From contig CAJUQK010000005.1 in the NCBI GenBank assembly GCA_910588205.1, forward strand, positions 27,075 through 91,074: 64,000 bases of DNA, written 5' to 3'. A program made the position numbers and the translations under genes. Positions within the stretch are counted from its first letter, which is position 1. Each line of letters starts with the position of its first letter. This stretch comes from an uncultured Eggerthellaceae bacterium (GTDB taxonomy: Bacteria > Actinomycetota > Coriobacteriia > Coriobacteriales > Eggerthellaceae). The notes under the pieces are model-generated. The model ran no database searches. It saw nothing but the letters and a program-made list of their open reading frames with translations, and was not told where the DNA came from. Positions 10,001-19,467 of the stretch are shown one piece after another.

Positions 10001-10197
10001 AGCCCCTCCTCATCTCAGCCGCTTCGCTGTCCTCTTCGCTTCCGGCTGCGGCCTCAACCGCTCACGCCCCACAACGAACGACTATGTATTCAAAACGGTC
10101 ACAATTCTGCGCCGGTCGCTTCCGATGAGCGTTCCGACCTCCGACGTTTTGCTACCATCTTTGGCTCGAAAGGGCATTTTACATAAGGCATGGGCGA

Positions 10198-11499
10198 ATG
10201 AGGCCTGTGCCGAAAGGATTCGGGGTAACCGACATGGGGAAACAGCCCGCGCGGGAACAGAACGTGAAGGCCATCACCAACTACTTCGAAAGCGGCATCA
10301 AGCCGTCTGTGAAGCATATCGGGATAGAGCTTGAGCACACGCTGGTCCACCAAAGCGGCCGCCCTGTCTCCTATCTTGACCCCGACGGGCAAGAGTCCAT
10401 CCTGGAGAAGCTGGGGCAGCACTATCCCACGGTTACGCGGGATGATGCCGGAAACGTCACCATGCTCTCCGACGGCCGAGCCAACGTAACCATCGAACCC
10501 GCTGCTCAGATAGAGGTCTCTGCGGGGCCCTTCGATGACCTGGAAAGCGCCCTTGAATGCTTGGATGGTTTCCAAGCTGAGCTCGAGCAGGCTGCCGGAG
10601 AGGATATCCACGTGCTTGCCCTGGGCTATCACCCCACCATGCGGGCCATAGACCTATCGCTTATCCCGAAAGCGCGCTACCAGATCATGAATGAATACCT
10701 GGGAGCCATATCTATGTACGGCATCTGCATGATGCGCGGGTCTGCCGCCACCCAAGTCTCCATTGATTACCGCTCGGTGGATGATTGCCTTCGGAAGATG
10801 AGGCTCGCGAATGCCCTCGTGCCGCTGCTGGCTCTCATGACAGATAACGCTCCCCTCTTCGAAGCCGCACCGCGACCTCATCAGATGATGCGCACCCAAA
10901 TCTGGGAGCAGTGCGACCCAGACCGCTGCGGCACCGTACCAGGGGTCATGGAAGAAGGATTCACCTGGGAGGCCTACGCGGAATACATCCTGGACACACC
11001 CGCCATGGTGGATCTTTCCACCGGCACCCCTCAGCTGTCTCAAAAGACCTTCGGTGACATCTTCGCTGACCGCGTCATGACCGAAGCGGATGTGGAGCAT
11101 GCGCTCTCCGTCTTCTTCACCGATGTGCGCCTCAAGCGCTACATAGAGATACGTCCTGCCGACGCCATGGCCGCCGAATATGCCGTTGCCTATGGGGCAC
11201 TGATCAAGGGGCTGTTCTATTCAGACGAGTCCTTGGACCGGCTGGATGAGATCTTCAATGGTGTTACAACCCAAGATATCGTCCAGGCAAAGGCCGCGCT
11301 GATGGCCAACGGTTATGAGGGAAGGATCTACGGATCATCGGCAGCAGCCCTGGCTGACCAGCTCATCAGCTTGGCGGCCACCGGATTGCCCGCCTCAGAA
11401 ACCCATCTACTGAAGCCCCTGGCGGCTCTGGTCGCATCCCGGTGCACGCTGGCGGACTTGCAGATAGAGGCAGCCCATCAAGACCAGGCTGCACAGTAA
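10198..11499 (+). CDS. Glutamate-cysteine ligase family protein (GCS2/EgtA type)
   Basis: About 433 residues with the GCS2 pattern: HIGIELEH near residue 40 (metal/glutamate site), RGSAATQVSIDY around 180, and YIEIRPAD around 315. These are the conserved blocks of plant/actinobacterial-type glutamate-cysteine ligases, which make gamma-glutamylcysteine in the cytosol for thiol synthesis. No glutathione synthetase or ergothioneine genes are nearby, so the end product is unknown. The start is uncertain: ATG 10198 has AAGG nine bases upstream, while ATG 10234 has a weak GGGGT. It is transcribed divergently from argC. Confidence 0.85.
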   Translation: MRPVPKGFGVTDMGKQPAREQNVKAITNYFESGIKPSVKHIGIELEHTLVHQSGRPVSYLDPDGQESILEKLGQHYPTVTRDDAGNVTMLSDGRANVTIEPAAQIEVSAGPFDDLESALECLDGFQAELEQAAGEDIHVLALGYHPTMRAIDLSLIPKARYQIMNEYLGAISMYGICMMRGSAATQVSIDYRSVDDCLRKMRLANALVPLLALMTDNAPLFEAAPRPHQMMRTQIWEQCDPDRCGTVPGVMEEGFTWEAYAEYILDTPAMVDLSTGTPQLSQKTFGDIFADRVMTEADVEHALSVFFTDVRLKRYIEIRPADAMAAEYAVAYGALIKGLFYSDESLDRLDEIFNGVTTQDIVQAKAALMANGYEGRIYGSSAAALADQLISLAATGLPASETHLLKPLAALVASRCTLADLQIEAAHQDQAAQ

Positions 11500-11525
11500 A
11501 GGTTCTCAAAGATAGGAGGAAGGCC

Positions 11526-11954
11526 ATGAGCAATGAAGGCAAGATGGTCAAGATCCACTACACGGGCTCGCTTGACGACGGTGAGGTATTCGATACTTCC
11601 CGCCTCAGCGGGGAGCCCATCGAATTCGAATGCATGGCCGGTACTGTCATCAAGGGCTTCGACGATGCCGTCAAGGATATGGAAGTGGGAGACAAGAAGC
11701 ACATCCATCTTGAGCCAGAGGAAGCCTACGGAGACATCCGCGAAGAGCTGATCCAGACCGTTCCCACCTCCAGCGTCCCCAATGCTCAAGATCTGCCTGT
11801 GGGCGAGACCGTCTACATGCAAGGTCCCAGCGGCCCCTTCCCGGCAAAGGTGGTCAGTGTGGATGACGACCATGTCGTGTTCGATATGAACCATCCCATG
11901 GCGGGCAAGCCTTTGAACTTCGAACTTGAGCTGGTAGAAGTCAGGGAGAAGTAG
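11526..11954 (+). CDS. FKBP-type peptidyl-prolyl isomerase (SlyD-like)
   Basis: 142 residues. The N-terminal FKBP half (KIHYTGSLDDGEVFDTS, then GTVIKGFDDAV) is interrupted by an IF/flap insert (EEAYGD to PSGPFPAKV) and closes with NHPMAGKPLNF. This is the SlyD architecture, but it lacks the histidine-rich metal-binding tail of E. coli SlyD. It is a cytosolic folding helper. The start ATG has AGGAGGA upstream, and the gene follows the GCS2 ligase by 26 bases, so they probably share a transcript. Confidence 0.93.
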   Translation: MSNEGKMVKIHYTGSLDDGEVFDTSRLSGEPIEFECMAGTVIKGFDDAVKDMEVGDKKHIHLEPEEAYGDIREELIQTVPTSSVPNAQDLPVGETVYMQGPSGPFPAKVVSVDDDHVVFDMNHPMAGKPLNFELELVEVREK

Positions 11955-12051
11955 TCCTTAGTGCCCCCGAGCGCACCCCCATTTACAACCTCACACTGAC
12001 CTGCATTTGCTGTATGACGAATGCCCTTGGGATCGTTTGCGCTCATAGCCG

Positions 12052-13029
12052 CTACCGTACTGACGCATCTGACTCCTCTATCTCTCGCAACTCTTCTTCA
12101 GCAGCTGCTTTGACAGCCTTGCGCTTCTCGAATCTCAAGGGGATGCATTCGCTGAAGATGATGCCGCAGAAAATGAGCCCGAAGCCGATATAGGCCGCGG
12201 GACTCGGCATCTCGCCCAGGAAGAGCACGGCGAAGAGCACCCCGAAGACCGATTCCAGAGACAAGAAGAGGGATGCTTGAGCCGGTTCGGTATGGGCTAC
12301 TCCCACATTCTGCAGCAATATGGCTAGACAGGAAGCGAATACCGCCAAGTAGATCAGGTTGCCCCAGGTCTCAGCGCCAAAAGAGGCGAAGTCCGGGACG
12401 GGCTCCGTCACCGCCCCGAAAGCGAACCCCATGACACCGGCCACTAAGAACTGCACGATGGTGAGCACGGTGACAGAACATCCCGGAGCTAGCTTTGCGG
12501 TCATGATGACATGCAGGCTCAGGAAGAAGGCTGAGAGCAGCGTGACCGCATCTCCGAAGCGCAAGCTGAACCCTGAAGAGCCGCTGTAGGCCACGAAGCC
12601 AAGGCCTACCATGCAGAGCAACGCAGCTGTGATGGTGAACCGCGTAGGGCGCACCTTCGCGATGACCCAATTCAAGAACGGGATGATGACCACATAGAAG
12701 GTGGTGAGGAAGGCGCTATTGGACGCGCTGGTATCCGTCAGCCCCAGCGTATTCGTCCCATAGGACAAGAAGAGCAGGACCCCGAGCACGGCTCCTGCCA
12801 TAAGATGCTTCCCATCCAGGCGATGCAGCAGCTTCGGTGCCATGATGACCCCCAGCAAGATGCCTGCGGCCAGGAACCGGAAGCCCACGATCCAAGCGGG
12901 GCTCACTTCGCCCACCGCCGCTTTCACTACCACGGTTCCCAACCCCCAGATGGCCGTCGCCAGCACCATGAGCGCTTTGTAGAACCATTGCGGCATATGT
13001 GACCCACGCAATCTCATGGGGTGCAGCAT
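12052..13029 (-). CDS. DMT-superfamily (EamA) membrane transporter
   Basis: About 325 residues with ten hydrophobic segments in two EamA repeats. The first repeat begins ATAIWGLGTVVVK and the second contains SLESVFGVLFAVLFLGE, the usual second-repeat signature. It probably exports or imports a small metabolite; the substrate cannot be predicted. Alternative starts exist at 12996 (MPQW), which would place TM1 at the very N-terminus, and at 13017. None has a strong ribosome site. The C-terminal tail is charged and cytoplasmic. Confidence 0.88.
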   Translation of the reverse strand: MLHPMRLRGSHMPQWFYKALMVLATAIWGLGTVVVKAAVGEVSPAWIVGFRFLAAGILLGVIMAPKLLHRLDGKHLMAGAVLGVLLFLSYGTNTLGLTDTSASNSAFLTTFYVVIIPFLNWVIAKVRPTRFTITAALLCMVGLGFVAYSGSSGFSLRFGDAVTLLSAFFLSLHVIMTAKLAPGCSVTVLTIVQFLVAGVMGFAFGAVTEPVPDFASFGAETWGNLIYLAVFASCLAILLQNVGVAHTEPAQASLFLSLESVFGVLFAVLFLGEMPSPAAYIGFGLIFCGIIFSECIPLRFEKRKAVKAAAEEELREIEESDASVR

Positions 13030-13108
13030 AGCATCTTGCCGACAGGCTTCCCAGCATCCTTATGGCTGTCTTGAAGCTCTTGGGGCTGACCCAAAGTCTT
13101 ACCAATCT

Positions 13109-13343
13109 GGGCCGTACGCGTTCGGCCCTACGGGTGATGTTACGTTTCTTGAGTGCGAGCCGAGCACGTTCGGCCCCTACGAGTGATGTTGCATTCTCTG
13201 GATTGCCGCATCGGGCCGATCTAGATCGGCCCCTACACTGATAATAGGAGATGCATTGCAAATGGTGCCGATGCGGTGTCTCAGACCCCTACTGCCGCCC
13301 TACAGGTGTCGTATCCGGATGTTGTAGGGGCGGATCATGATCC
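13109..13343. repeat. Cluster of four dispersed palindromic intergenic repeats
   Basis: The gene-free stretch 13030-13517 holds at least four short palindromes of one design: GGGSCG, a variable centre and the matching complement, mostly followed by CCCTAC. Copies lie at 13109-13128 (centre TACGCGTT), about 13159-13176 (GAGCACGTTC), 13213-13232 (GATCTAGATC, perfect) and about 13328-13343 (GATCATGATC). The centres differ but each pairs with itself, so the arms co-vary. Similar copies occur at 18011, 18077, 63300, 63353, 63465 and 63917. They look like a REP-type family. Nothing else is recognisable between 13344 and 13517. Confidence 0.8.
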
Positions 13344-13517
13344 GTATACGACTATCCAAACCCCATCAGGCCCTACGGCCATCGCTACCACCTTCGCCCC
13401 AAGCGTAAGCTTCAGATTGATGGTGTTATAAGCTTCCTCGGAATTTCGGTATACCTCGACGTTTTGTTCCATATCCTCTGATACCCCATCATCTTATCCT
13501 GCAACGTCTTCGTGCGA

Positions 13518-13868
13518 TTAGTAATTCCTGCGCGCAAGAACAGAATTCAAAGCCTGTCCGAAGTTGTAAGCACTCGGGTTCCGATCTATCCAGCTCGCGT
13601 CACAGCTGGCACACGAAGCTGCGTGTCCAGTTCGCGCCACGGGTTCGGAAACGAGCGTTTCCGCCCCTTCATCGAAGAGCCTTTGCAGAAGATCCTTCGC
13701 AACGTTGACATCCTGGGTCAGGCGCGTTGCATCGTCATATTCTTTGCTGCCCGCAGGATGCTTGTCCGGATGATACTGTTTGAGCGCATGGAAGTACGCT
13801 TTCCGCAGATCCGTTGCAGAATAACACCCTTGCAGCTCAAGAATATCTTCAGCCTCACGCTTATCCAT
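13518..13868 (-). CDS. Short J-domain protein
   Basis: 116 residues with an N-terminal J-domain (about 5-65): helix II leads into HPDKHPAG, which contains the invariant HPD needed to stimulate DnaK ATPase. The C-terminal part has a CxxC pair (CASC) and ends without a substrate-binding domain. It is the last gene of a minus-strand trio with the interrupted ORF and the coiled-coil protein, so it may serve as a dedicated co-chaperone for them. That role is inference. Confidence 0.8.
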   Translation of the reverse strand: MDKREAEDILELQGCYSATDLRKAYFHALKQYHPDKHPAGSKEYDDATRLTQDVNVAKDLLQRLFDEGAETLVSEPVARTGHAASCASCDASWIDRNPSAYNFGQALNSVLARRNY

Positions 13869-13885
13869 CGTTCGTTCTCCTGGAA

Positions 13886-14620
13886 TCAGTAATATCCGAC
13901 CTGGGACTCAGCAAGATTCTCAACACCGAAACAGGGAGACCCGCTGAGGGCCGAGGAGACCATGCGGTGCACCGCGTCATACCACAGGCGCTCTTCATTG
14001 GCTTTCCGCATGCTCGACCTCTGCGTGAATCCTCCGATCATGGAAGACACCTCGGCATCCTTGAAAGCGGTGAGATCCAGCAAGTATTTGCGATCCTTCC
14101 TCAGCTTGCTCGACGAAGCACTGCCATTCGAAACTTCGGAGTCATATCTCTCACGACGCAGTTGGCGGCTTTCTCCCATCCTCCATACTGTTATACGCCT
14201 TGATGAGTCAACGGAAGATCCCATCCTTCCGCCACGCTGCATGCGCAGACAATAGGCATACCATTTCGTGCTCTTATCCGGAAAACCTATATAGATACCG
14301 ACATCAGTCCCATGATCGAGCTTGATGAAGTCGATGTAGAGATCGTCCGCGTTCTGATTCGAAGGAAATTCCCCGCATCGAACCATGCGATCCTTTTCTG
14401 CCAACAGCAAATCCAAGACAGCATCTATGGGATCGTTGAAAGTTTGCGAAAGCCGGTACTCGCCGATGTAGTCGAGGCTCCATATCCGAGCGAGCTCATT
14501 GGCGACGCTTCGACCGAGATACTCTTGCGCCCTCGAACCGAGGGGCGGTCTTGCTACAGACTACCCCGCGATCGAAGTCTCATCGCGCAAAAACGAATCC
14601 AGTCGATCCAGAAGCGTCAT
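13886..14620 (-). pseudogene. Unknown protein gene interrupted by an in-frame TAG
   Basis: From ATG 14620 the frame reads 19 residues (MTLLDRLDSFLRDETSIAG), hits TAG at 14563-14561, and then stays open in the same frame to 13886. The part after TAG is protein-like (for example EYLGRSVANELARIWSLDYIGEYR). The first possible restart is TTG 14416, well inside this region, which argues for one original gene of about 244 codons with a nonsense change. It starts 20 bases after the stop of the coiled-coil gene and ends just before the DnaJ-like gene. No known domain recognised. Suppression or sequencing error are alternatives. Confidence 0.6.
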
Positions 14621-14640
14621 GGTCAACGCAGCCTATGAGC

Positions 14641-16725
14641 TCACTGAACCAAAGTGGTGCCCGATTGCACGAGCGTTGGAAGCAGCTTGGGCGTGTTGAC
14701 AGCGCTGATGGTCGTCAGATTTGGACATCCTCTTACCTCCAAGGAGTTGAGCTCAACGAGTCCATCAACGCTCAATGAAGACAACGGATCGTCGATCAAA
14801 GTGACCTTCTGCAAGGCAGTATTGGCCGTCAGATCCAATGCACTGATGCCCACGGTGGACAGATTCAAACCGGCCAGATTTGCGCAACCTTCCAAACCGT
14901 CTACCGCGGCAAGCTTGTCAAGCCCGCCGACGAACAATGATGTCACGCTGCCGCTCGAGGGCAAAACGACGGATGAAATGCCGTTGCCGTTGGACGTGTA
15001 TCCCGAGGTGCGCTCATTGTACTTTCCGCCAAGCACAGAGAGCGATCTCAATTGGGTGAAGCCGCTCAAGTCCATTGAACCAGAAGCGCCGGGTTCGACA
15101 TAGAAGCTCAAGGACTTGAGATCTTTATTCTTGAGGAGAAGATCTATGGTTCTATTTCCTTTATAGCTGAACATGACACCGCCGGACAGAGCCTCTCCCA
15201 ACTCATCCGGTGAGAGTATTTCATCTCCATTCTCGTCATATGACGAAGCAATGGATTCCAAAGTCATGGACATTCCGTTGGATGTGACATCGGCGAAGTA
15301 CTCGGACGTAATAGGGATGGCGCCTTTTTCCAATGCCTCTTGACGAGCCTTTTCCTTCTCCTGTTCTTCGACGGCCTTTCGCTCTTCTTCTGCCTTCGCC
15401 TCGGCTTCGGCCTTTTCCTGAGCCGCGATAGCTGCAGCCCGCTCCTGTTCAGCTGCGAATTCCGATGCGGCATTGAAAACTGCGATGCCCGCAACGATGA
15501 GCACGATCACCGCAACGATGACTCCGACGATCAGCAGCTTTGCTTTCGTTGCGCCCTTGGCTGCCTTCGCGATGAGCGCCTTGAACTCCTCCAGTTCCTT
15601 CTTGAGCTGCCCGATGCGCTTCTCAAGGGCATCGATGGCGCTCTTCATACGTTCGGTCTCTTCAGGGTGGTCATTGATGTCGTTCGCTTCATCGATATCG
15701 TGCTGGGCTTCCATCAGCTGCATATTGCTCGCTTCGATGGATTCGCGCGCAGCGGCTATCTCCCTTTCAAGAGGCTCAACGATCGAACGGATGGGGGCCT
15801 GCTGTTCCGCTTGTTCAGCAGCGATCTTGTTGAAGTCGGATTGAGCGCTGTTCAGCAGGTTCTTCTTCGCGCTTGATTCTGTCACGGCCTGATTGAGCTC
15901 GTTTTCGAAATTGCGGACATCCTGTTCTGCGGAAGACCGCATGGATGTTGCGCTGGTTTTCGCCGATTGAGCCGATGACAGATTCATGTTCGCTACTGAA
16001 AGCTCCGATTGGAGCACGGATGTGTTGATCGATTCGCCTTTGCTCGAAAGTTCCGAGACGGCGCTGTTGAGACTGATTATCTTTTGCTGAGCCGCTGCTT
16101 CCCGCTTGGTAGCATCTTCGATCTGCTTGAGCGTTTGCGAAAGAGCCGTGCGGGCACCCTCTAAAGACCGATTGACGGACTCGACTTTGGCTTCTGCCTG
16201 CGCATACTCCGCTTCCGCGCTCTCAAGCCTTTCCTTGTATGGCTGAAGTTCGCGTTCGTGCCTTTTCACGATCTGGTCAAGCTGTTTTTTCTGCGGAGCA
16301 AGCTCCTTTTCGAATTGAGCGATGTTCGCTTGCTGAGCAGCTATGTTTGCCTGCGCATCTTGCACTGCCTGATTTCGCGTGGCGATGATCTCACCGTAAT
16401 TCGAGGCGATGGCACTGCGCTTTTCATAGGCAGCTTTGTCGTTTGCATACTGCGTTTCGGCATCGTGTATCTCTGATTCCAGAGCAGCAGCTTGCTTCTT
16501 CAAGCTGCCTACTTCTTTGAGACCACGGAAGCTGTCCTTGATGTTCTTCTTCGCCTTGTCCCCTTTTGATCCGCCATCAGGCTTCTCGCTTGTTTCAAGG
16601 GTTTCACCTTTAGAACCCTCTGGCTGGGTGCCGAGCTCAGCATTCGTATCCAAAGCTGTTTCAGATCCAGAGTCTTGACCATCAGTTTTATTCTCTGCAT
16701 TGGAAGTATCTTCCGGAGTACGCAT
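14641..16725 (-). CDS. Long coiled-coil, single-TM protein with EF-hand-like and leucine-rich-repeat ectodomain
   Basis: 694 residues. A disordered acidic N-terminus (1-60) and a long coiled coil (about 70-385, rich in Ala, Gln, Glu) precede one strong TM segment (about 392-415) and a second charged helix (420-465). Next come an EF-hand-like loop (DENGDEILSPDE, about 500) and leucine-rich-repeat-like repeats to the end. The topology suggests a cytoplasmic coiled coil and an extracellular LRR domain. It is the first gene of a minus-strand trio. A run of ten G on its sense strand lies about 50 bases upstream of the ATG and could make expression phase-variable. The function is unknown. Confidence 0.75.
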   Translation of the reverse strand: MRTPEDTSNAENKTDGQDSGSETALDTNAELGTQPEGSKGETLETSEKPDGGSKGDKAKKNIKDSFRGLKEVGSLKKQAAALESEIHDAETQYANDKAAYEKRSAIASNYGEIIATRNQAVQDAQANIAAQQANIAQFEKELAPQKKQLDQIVKRHERELQPYKERLESAEAEYAQAEAKVESVNRSLEGARTALSQTLKQIEDATKREAAAQQKIISLNSAVSELSSKGESINTSVLQSELSVANMNLSSAQSAKTSATSMRSSAEQDVRNFENELNQAVTESSAKKNLLNSAQSDFNKIAAEQAEQQAPIRSIVEPLEREIAAARESIEASNMQLMEAQHDIDEANDINDHPEETERMKSAIDALEKRIGQLKKELEEFKALIAKAAKGATKAKLLIVGVIVAVIVLIVAGIAVFNAASEFAAEQERAAAIAAQEKAEAEAKAEEERKAVEEQEKEKARQEALEKGAIPITSEYFADVTSNGMSMTLESIASSYDENGDEILSPDELGEALSGGVMFSYKGNRTIDLLLKNKDLKSLSFYVEPGASGSMDLSGFTQLRSLSVLGGKYNERTSGYTSNGNGISSVVLPSSGSVTSLFVGGLDKLAAVDGLEGCANLAGLNLSTVGISALDLTANTALQKVTLIDDPLSSLSVDGLVELNSLEVRGCPNLTTISAVNTPKLLPTLVQSGTTLVQ

Positions 16726-17042
16726 ATGCTCAGACCTCTCTTTACAAACCCATCAACAAGCTAAAAAAGGGTACCCCCCCCCCAGCGTATTTTGTCAAGA
16801 AGCGGTTACTCAGATGTGCACCTTGAATGTGGACATACCAAAGCTTGCCTGACAACATCCAAGGAATAGCAGCACAGCCCGTTTCAGAAGCGAGCACCAA
16901 CCCAAGGAAGACCAACGAAAGAGGATGGGCGCCCCTTCATCATTCGATGCACACGATCAGTAGATTTTGCCGATATCGGCAATAAAATAAGCCTTATTGC
17001 GTATACTCGTGCTATGGATTCTTGCCGATAGAAAGCATGCCG
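16726..17042. other. Divergent intergenic region with C10 homopolymer
   Basis: About 317 bases between the coiled-coil gene and the divergent Fic gene. It contains ten consecutive C at 16774-16783, next to a short A run and GGGTACCC. An AT-rich segment near 16980-17005 could hold the Fic promoter. No ORF or RNA is recognisable. Confidence 0.6.
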
Positions 17043-17939
17043 ATGGACTATCTTTCTGTTTCAAAGACAGCAGAACGCTGGGGCGTATCCGAGCGCAGTG
17101 TTCGCAATTACTGTGCCCTTGGTCGCGTTCCGGGGGCGTTTCTCACTGGCAAAACATGGAGCATCCCTGCGGATGCCCCAAAGCCCCTGCGGACAAATGG
17201 ACGGGCTCCCCATCCCTCCCCGCTTCTCGAACGGCTCCGAGAAGAGAAGACTTCGCGAACCAAGGGTGGCATTTACCACAAGATCCAGGTGGAGTTCACC
17301 TACAACTCTAATCATATCGAGGGTAGCCGACTTTCCCTCGATCAAACGCGACAGATCTTCGAGACTGCTACGGTAGGATGCCAAGATAACCCCATCAACG
17401 TAGACGATATAGTGGAAGCAGCCAATCACTTCCGCGCGATAGACTTCGTGATAGACAATGCTCAACGGCCGCTTTCGGCTCACATGTTCAAGGAATTGCA
17501 TCGCCTTCTCAAGGCGAACACCACCGATGCCACAAAAGACTGGTTCCAGGTGGGAGAGTATAAATCACTACCCAACGAGGTGGCGGGACGCTGCACAACG
17601 CTTCCAGAAGACGTTCCAGCAGCCATGGACCAGCTCCTTAAAGCCTACAATGCTCATAGGCTTCATCCCTTTGAGGAGATCGTGGCGTTCCATGTCGCGT
17701 TCGAACGGATCCACCCTTTCCAAGACGGCAATGGGCGTATCGGACGACTCATCATGTTCAAGGAATGCCTTGCGAACGCTATCGTTCCTTTCGTCATCGA
17801 AGATGACATGAAGATCTACTATTACCGTGGCTTAGCAGAATGGGATACGGAGCAAGGATTTCTCATAGATACCTGTCGGGCAGCTCAAGATCGCTTCAAG
17901 ACAACGCTGGACTACTTCCGCATTGACTGTAGTCAGTAA
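17043..17939 (+). CDS. Fic-domain protein with N-terminal helix-turn-helix
   Basis: 298 residues. The N-terminus (MDYLSVSKTAERWGVS, then a KTWSIP strand) is a MerR/excisionase-like HTH. The Fic core has the catalytic loop HPFQDGNGRIGR around residue 230, complete for AMP transfer. An inhibitory helix motif lies before the core (SNHIEG, fitting [S/T]xxxE[G/N]), so the enzyme is probably self-inhibited (class II). Fic proteins AMPylate target proteins; the target here is unknown. I chose ATG 17043 because the family starts exactly with this HTH strand; ATG 17037 and an upstream TTG are possible. There is no antitoxin gene alongside. Confidence 0.88.
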   Translation: MDYLSVSKTAERWGVSERSVRNYCALGRVPGAFLTGKTWSIPADAPKPLRTNGRAPHPSPLLERLREEKTSRTKGGIYHKIQVEFTYNSNHIEGSRLSLDQTRQIFETATVGCQDNPINVDDIVEAANHFRAIDFVIDNAQRPLSAHMFKELHRLLKANTTDATKDWFQVGEYKSLPNEVAGRCTTLPEDVPAAMDQLLKAYNAHRLHPFEEIVAFHVAFERIHPFQDGNGRIGRLIMFKECLANAIVPFVIEDDMKIYYYRGLAEWDTEQGFLIDTCRAAQDRFKTTLDYFRIDCSQ

Positions 17940-18010
17940 ATGCGCTCAGGACTGGATCACGCAACTCCCTCGAAGAATCCGTTGATGTGACATTCGGTAG
18001 TTGTTGCGTT

Positions 18011-18098
18011 GGGCCGAACACGTTCGGCCCCTACGAAAACCGCCGCGCATGTCACCTGGGCGAACCATGCGTTGTAGGGGCCGATCTGGATCGACCCC
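18011..18098. repeat. Two palindromic intergenic repeats
   Basis: Within the 249-base gap after the Fic gene, two members of the covarying palindrome family lie 66 bases apart. One at 18011-18030 is perfect (arms GGGCCGAAC and GTTCGGCCC). One at 18077-18098 is imperfect (GGGGCCGATC, then GATCGACCCC). The rest of the gap shows nothing else. Confidence 0.75.
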
Positions 18099-18188
18099 CT
18101 GTGGCACCCAAGTGAACCCTGTACGCCAGGCTACCCGGCAGGTACTGCAACGATCATGGTGCGCATGACCTTCGCGCAACGCATCCTT

Positions 18189-18980
18189 CTAGGCGCATCG
18201 TTGCAGTGAGTCTGAGACGTTCATGAGATCGATCAAGCTGTTGCGGTTCAAGAGCTCAGAGAGGCGTGCCATTTTAAGCTCTTGCTCCTCAAAGAAGAGA
18301 TCCAGGCCGCCTGGAGAACCCCCGAGCCCCTCTGGCTGCGCACGAGTTGACAAGCCCGCGTTGAACATCACCTCAGCGAGGCCATTGAAAGCCATGACCC
18401 AGAAGATGCTAGCGCAAAGGGAATAGCGTTCGTATTCCGTGAGCTGCGCGGGTGCCCAGAGCGCATGGCCCAAGACCTGGGGCCACGGAGTACCGATGAG
18501 AGACCCCACAGGGGTGAGCGCCTGGGCTTCGAAGTCAGCCACGGGATGCTCAGCGGCGTTCACCGCCTGCAGGAACTCAGGGATGGAGAGCGCGTAGTCA
18601 ATGGCATCAGAGGGGTGAGCAGTGACCTTCGATACGTCCAGGATGACCGAGCGGATATCACGCCTCAGACCGTTCCCGGGACTGAGGTATTCGAAGGTCT
18701 GCACAGGTACGATGATCCGAGAGAGCGCAGGAGACGGATCAGGCTCTAGGCTATACATCAATTGGAGCGCAGAAGATGTCTTGGAAAGCAGATGGCGTTT
18801 GGCGCTACCCGTGAGAAGCCGCGGATCCAGCTTCCAAGAGAGCTGATCTTGCAGCAACACCCCTAAGAGCTTCTCAGCGTCAAGGCTCTTGAATGCCGCA
18901 TGAACGCAGGTGATATCTTCCGGATCAACGGTTACTTGGGTGAAGCAATACCTGATGGGAGTTGAGTTCTGAGACGACAT
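18189..18980 (-). CDS. Hypothetical protein
   Basis: 263 residues, soluble, with no clear motif, TM segment or signal peptide. The sequence looks like a mixed alpha/beta cytosolic protein, with a DPEDITCVHAAF segment early and a helix-rich C-terminus. I chose ATG 18980 (MSSQNS) because GGAAGG lies just upstream; the frame extends 31 codons further without a good ribosome site. The gene stands alone between the Fic gene and the small membrane protein. I cannot assign a family. Confidence 0.65.
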   Translation of the reverse strand: MSSQNSTPIRYCFTQVTVDPEDITCVHAAFKSLDAEKLLGVLLQDQLSWKLDPRLLTGSAKRHLLSKTSSALQLMYSLEPDPSPALSRIIVPVQTFEYLSPGNGLRRDIRSVILDVSKVTAHPSDAIDYALSIPEFLQAVNAAEHPVADFEAQALTPVGSLIGTPWPQVLGHALWAPAQLTEYERYSLCASIFWVMAFNGLAEVMFNAGLSTRAQPEGLGGSPGGLDLFFEEQELKMARLSELLNRNSLIDLMNVSDSLQRCA

Positions 18981-19153
18981 GAGCGCACCTTCCTTTTCCT
19001 GATAGCCTTCGCAAGCGTTTTGGTTGGGCAGGTATGAGCCCAACGAGCTGGACGCCTTGCTGCCTGCGGCCAATCAGGAGTGGGTGCGCTTGCTCTTCAT
19101 GATGTGAAGAGGATTATAGCACTAAATAAGAACGTTTGTTCGAATAATATGGA

Positions 19154-19441
19154 TCATCTCCGTTTAGATGTGAGGGAGATGATCTCCTTTCGAGCCCGAT
19201 TCCATCGACGGCTACCATAGCCCGCGAAACCGGCGGCCACGATGGCGGCTACGAAGATGGCCATGTTTGCCATCTGGGTGTTCGCCCAAGCGGCTCCCTG
19301 GATGGTGGCGGTGGTCTTGATGAGGATCAAGACCACCATGATGACAACAGCAGCTATCACTTGGATGAGACCGCTGCGCTTCTTGACCTCTAGTTCCCGA
19401 AGCCTTTGCTCGCGGCGACCCTTGCTCTTCCGGCTGCTCAT
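19154..19441 (-). CDS. Small two-TM membrane protein
   Basis: 95 residues: a highly basic N-terminal 25 residues (SSRKSKGRREQR), a TM segment (about 26-45), a short loop, a second TM (about 58-75), and a basic C-terminus ending SLTSKRR. Both ends are probably cytoplasmic. It follows the SpoVA-like gene by 26 bases, so the two are probably one transcript. The start is taken at 19441 with a GGGGG five bases upstream; ATG 19453 is also possible. Function unknown. Confidence 0.65.
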   Translation of the reverse strand: MSSRKSKGRREQRLRELEVKKRSGLIQVIAAVVIMVVLILIKTTATIQGAAWANTQMANMAIFVAAIVAAGFAGYGSRRWNRARKEIISLTSKRR

Positions 19442-19467
19442 GACATCCCCCATCCTTGCTTTAAGGC

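Noticed and set aside
10081..10105. ArgR operator upstream of argC.
   Set aside because: Only one degenerate half site is visible, not a palindrome pair.
13109..13343. The palindrome cluster as a CRISPR array.
   Set aside because: The copies differ in centre and spacing and occur singly elsewhere; no cas genes are present.
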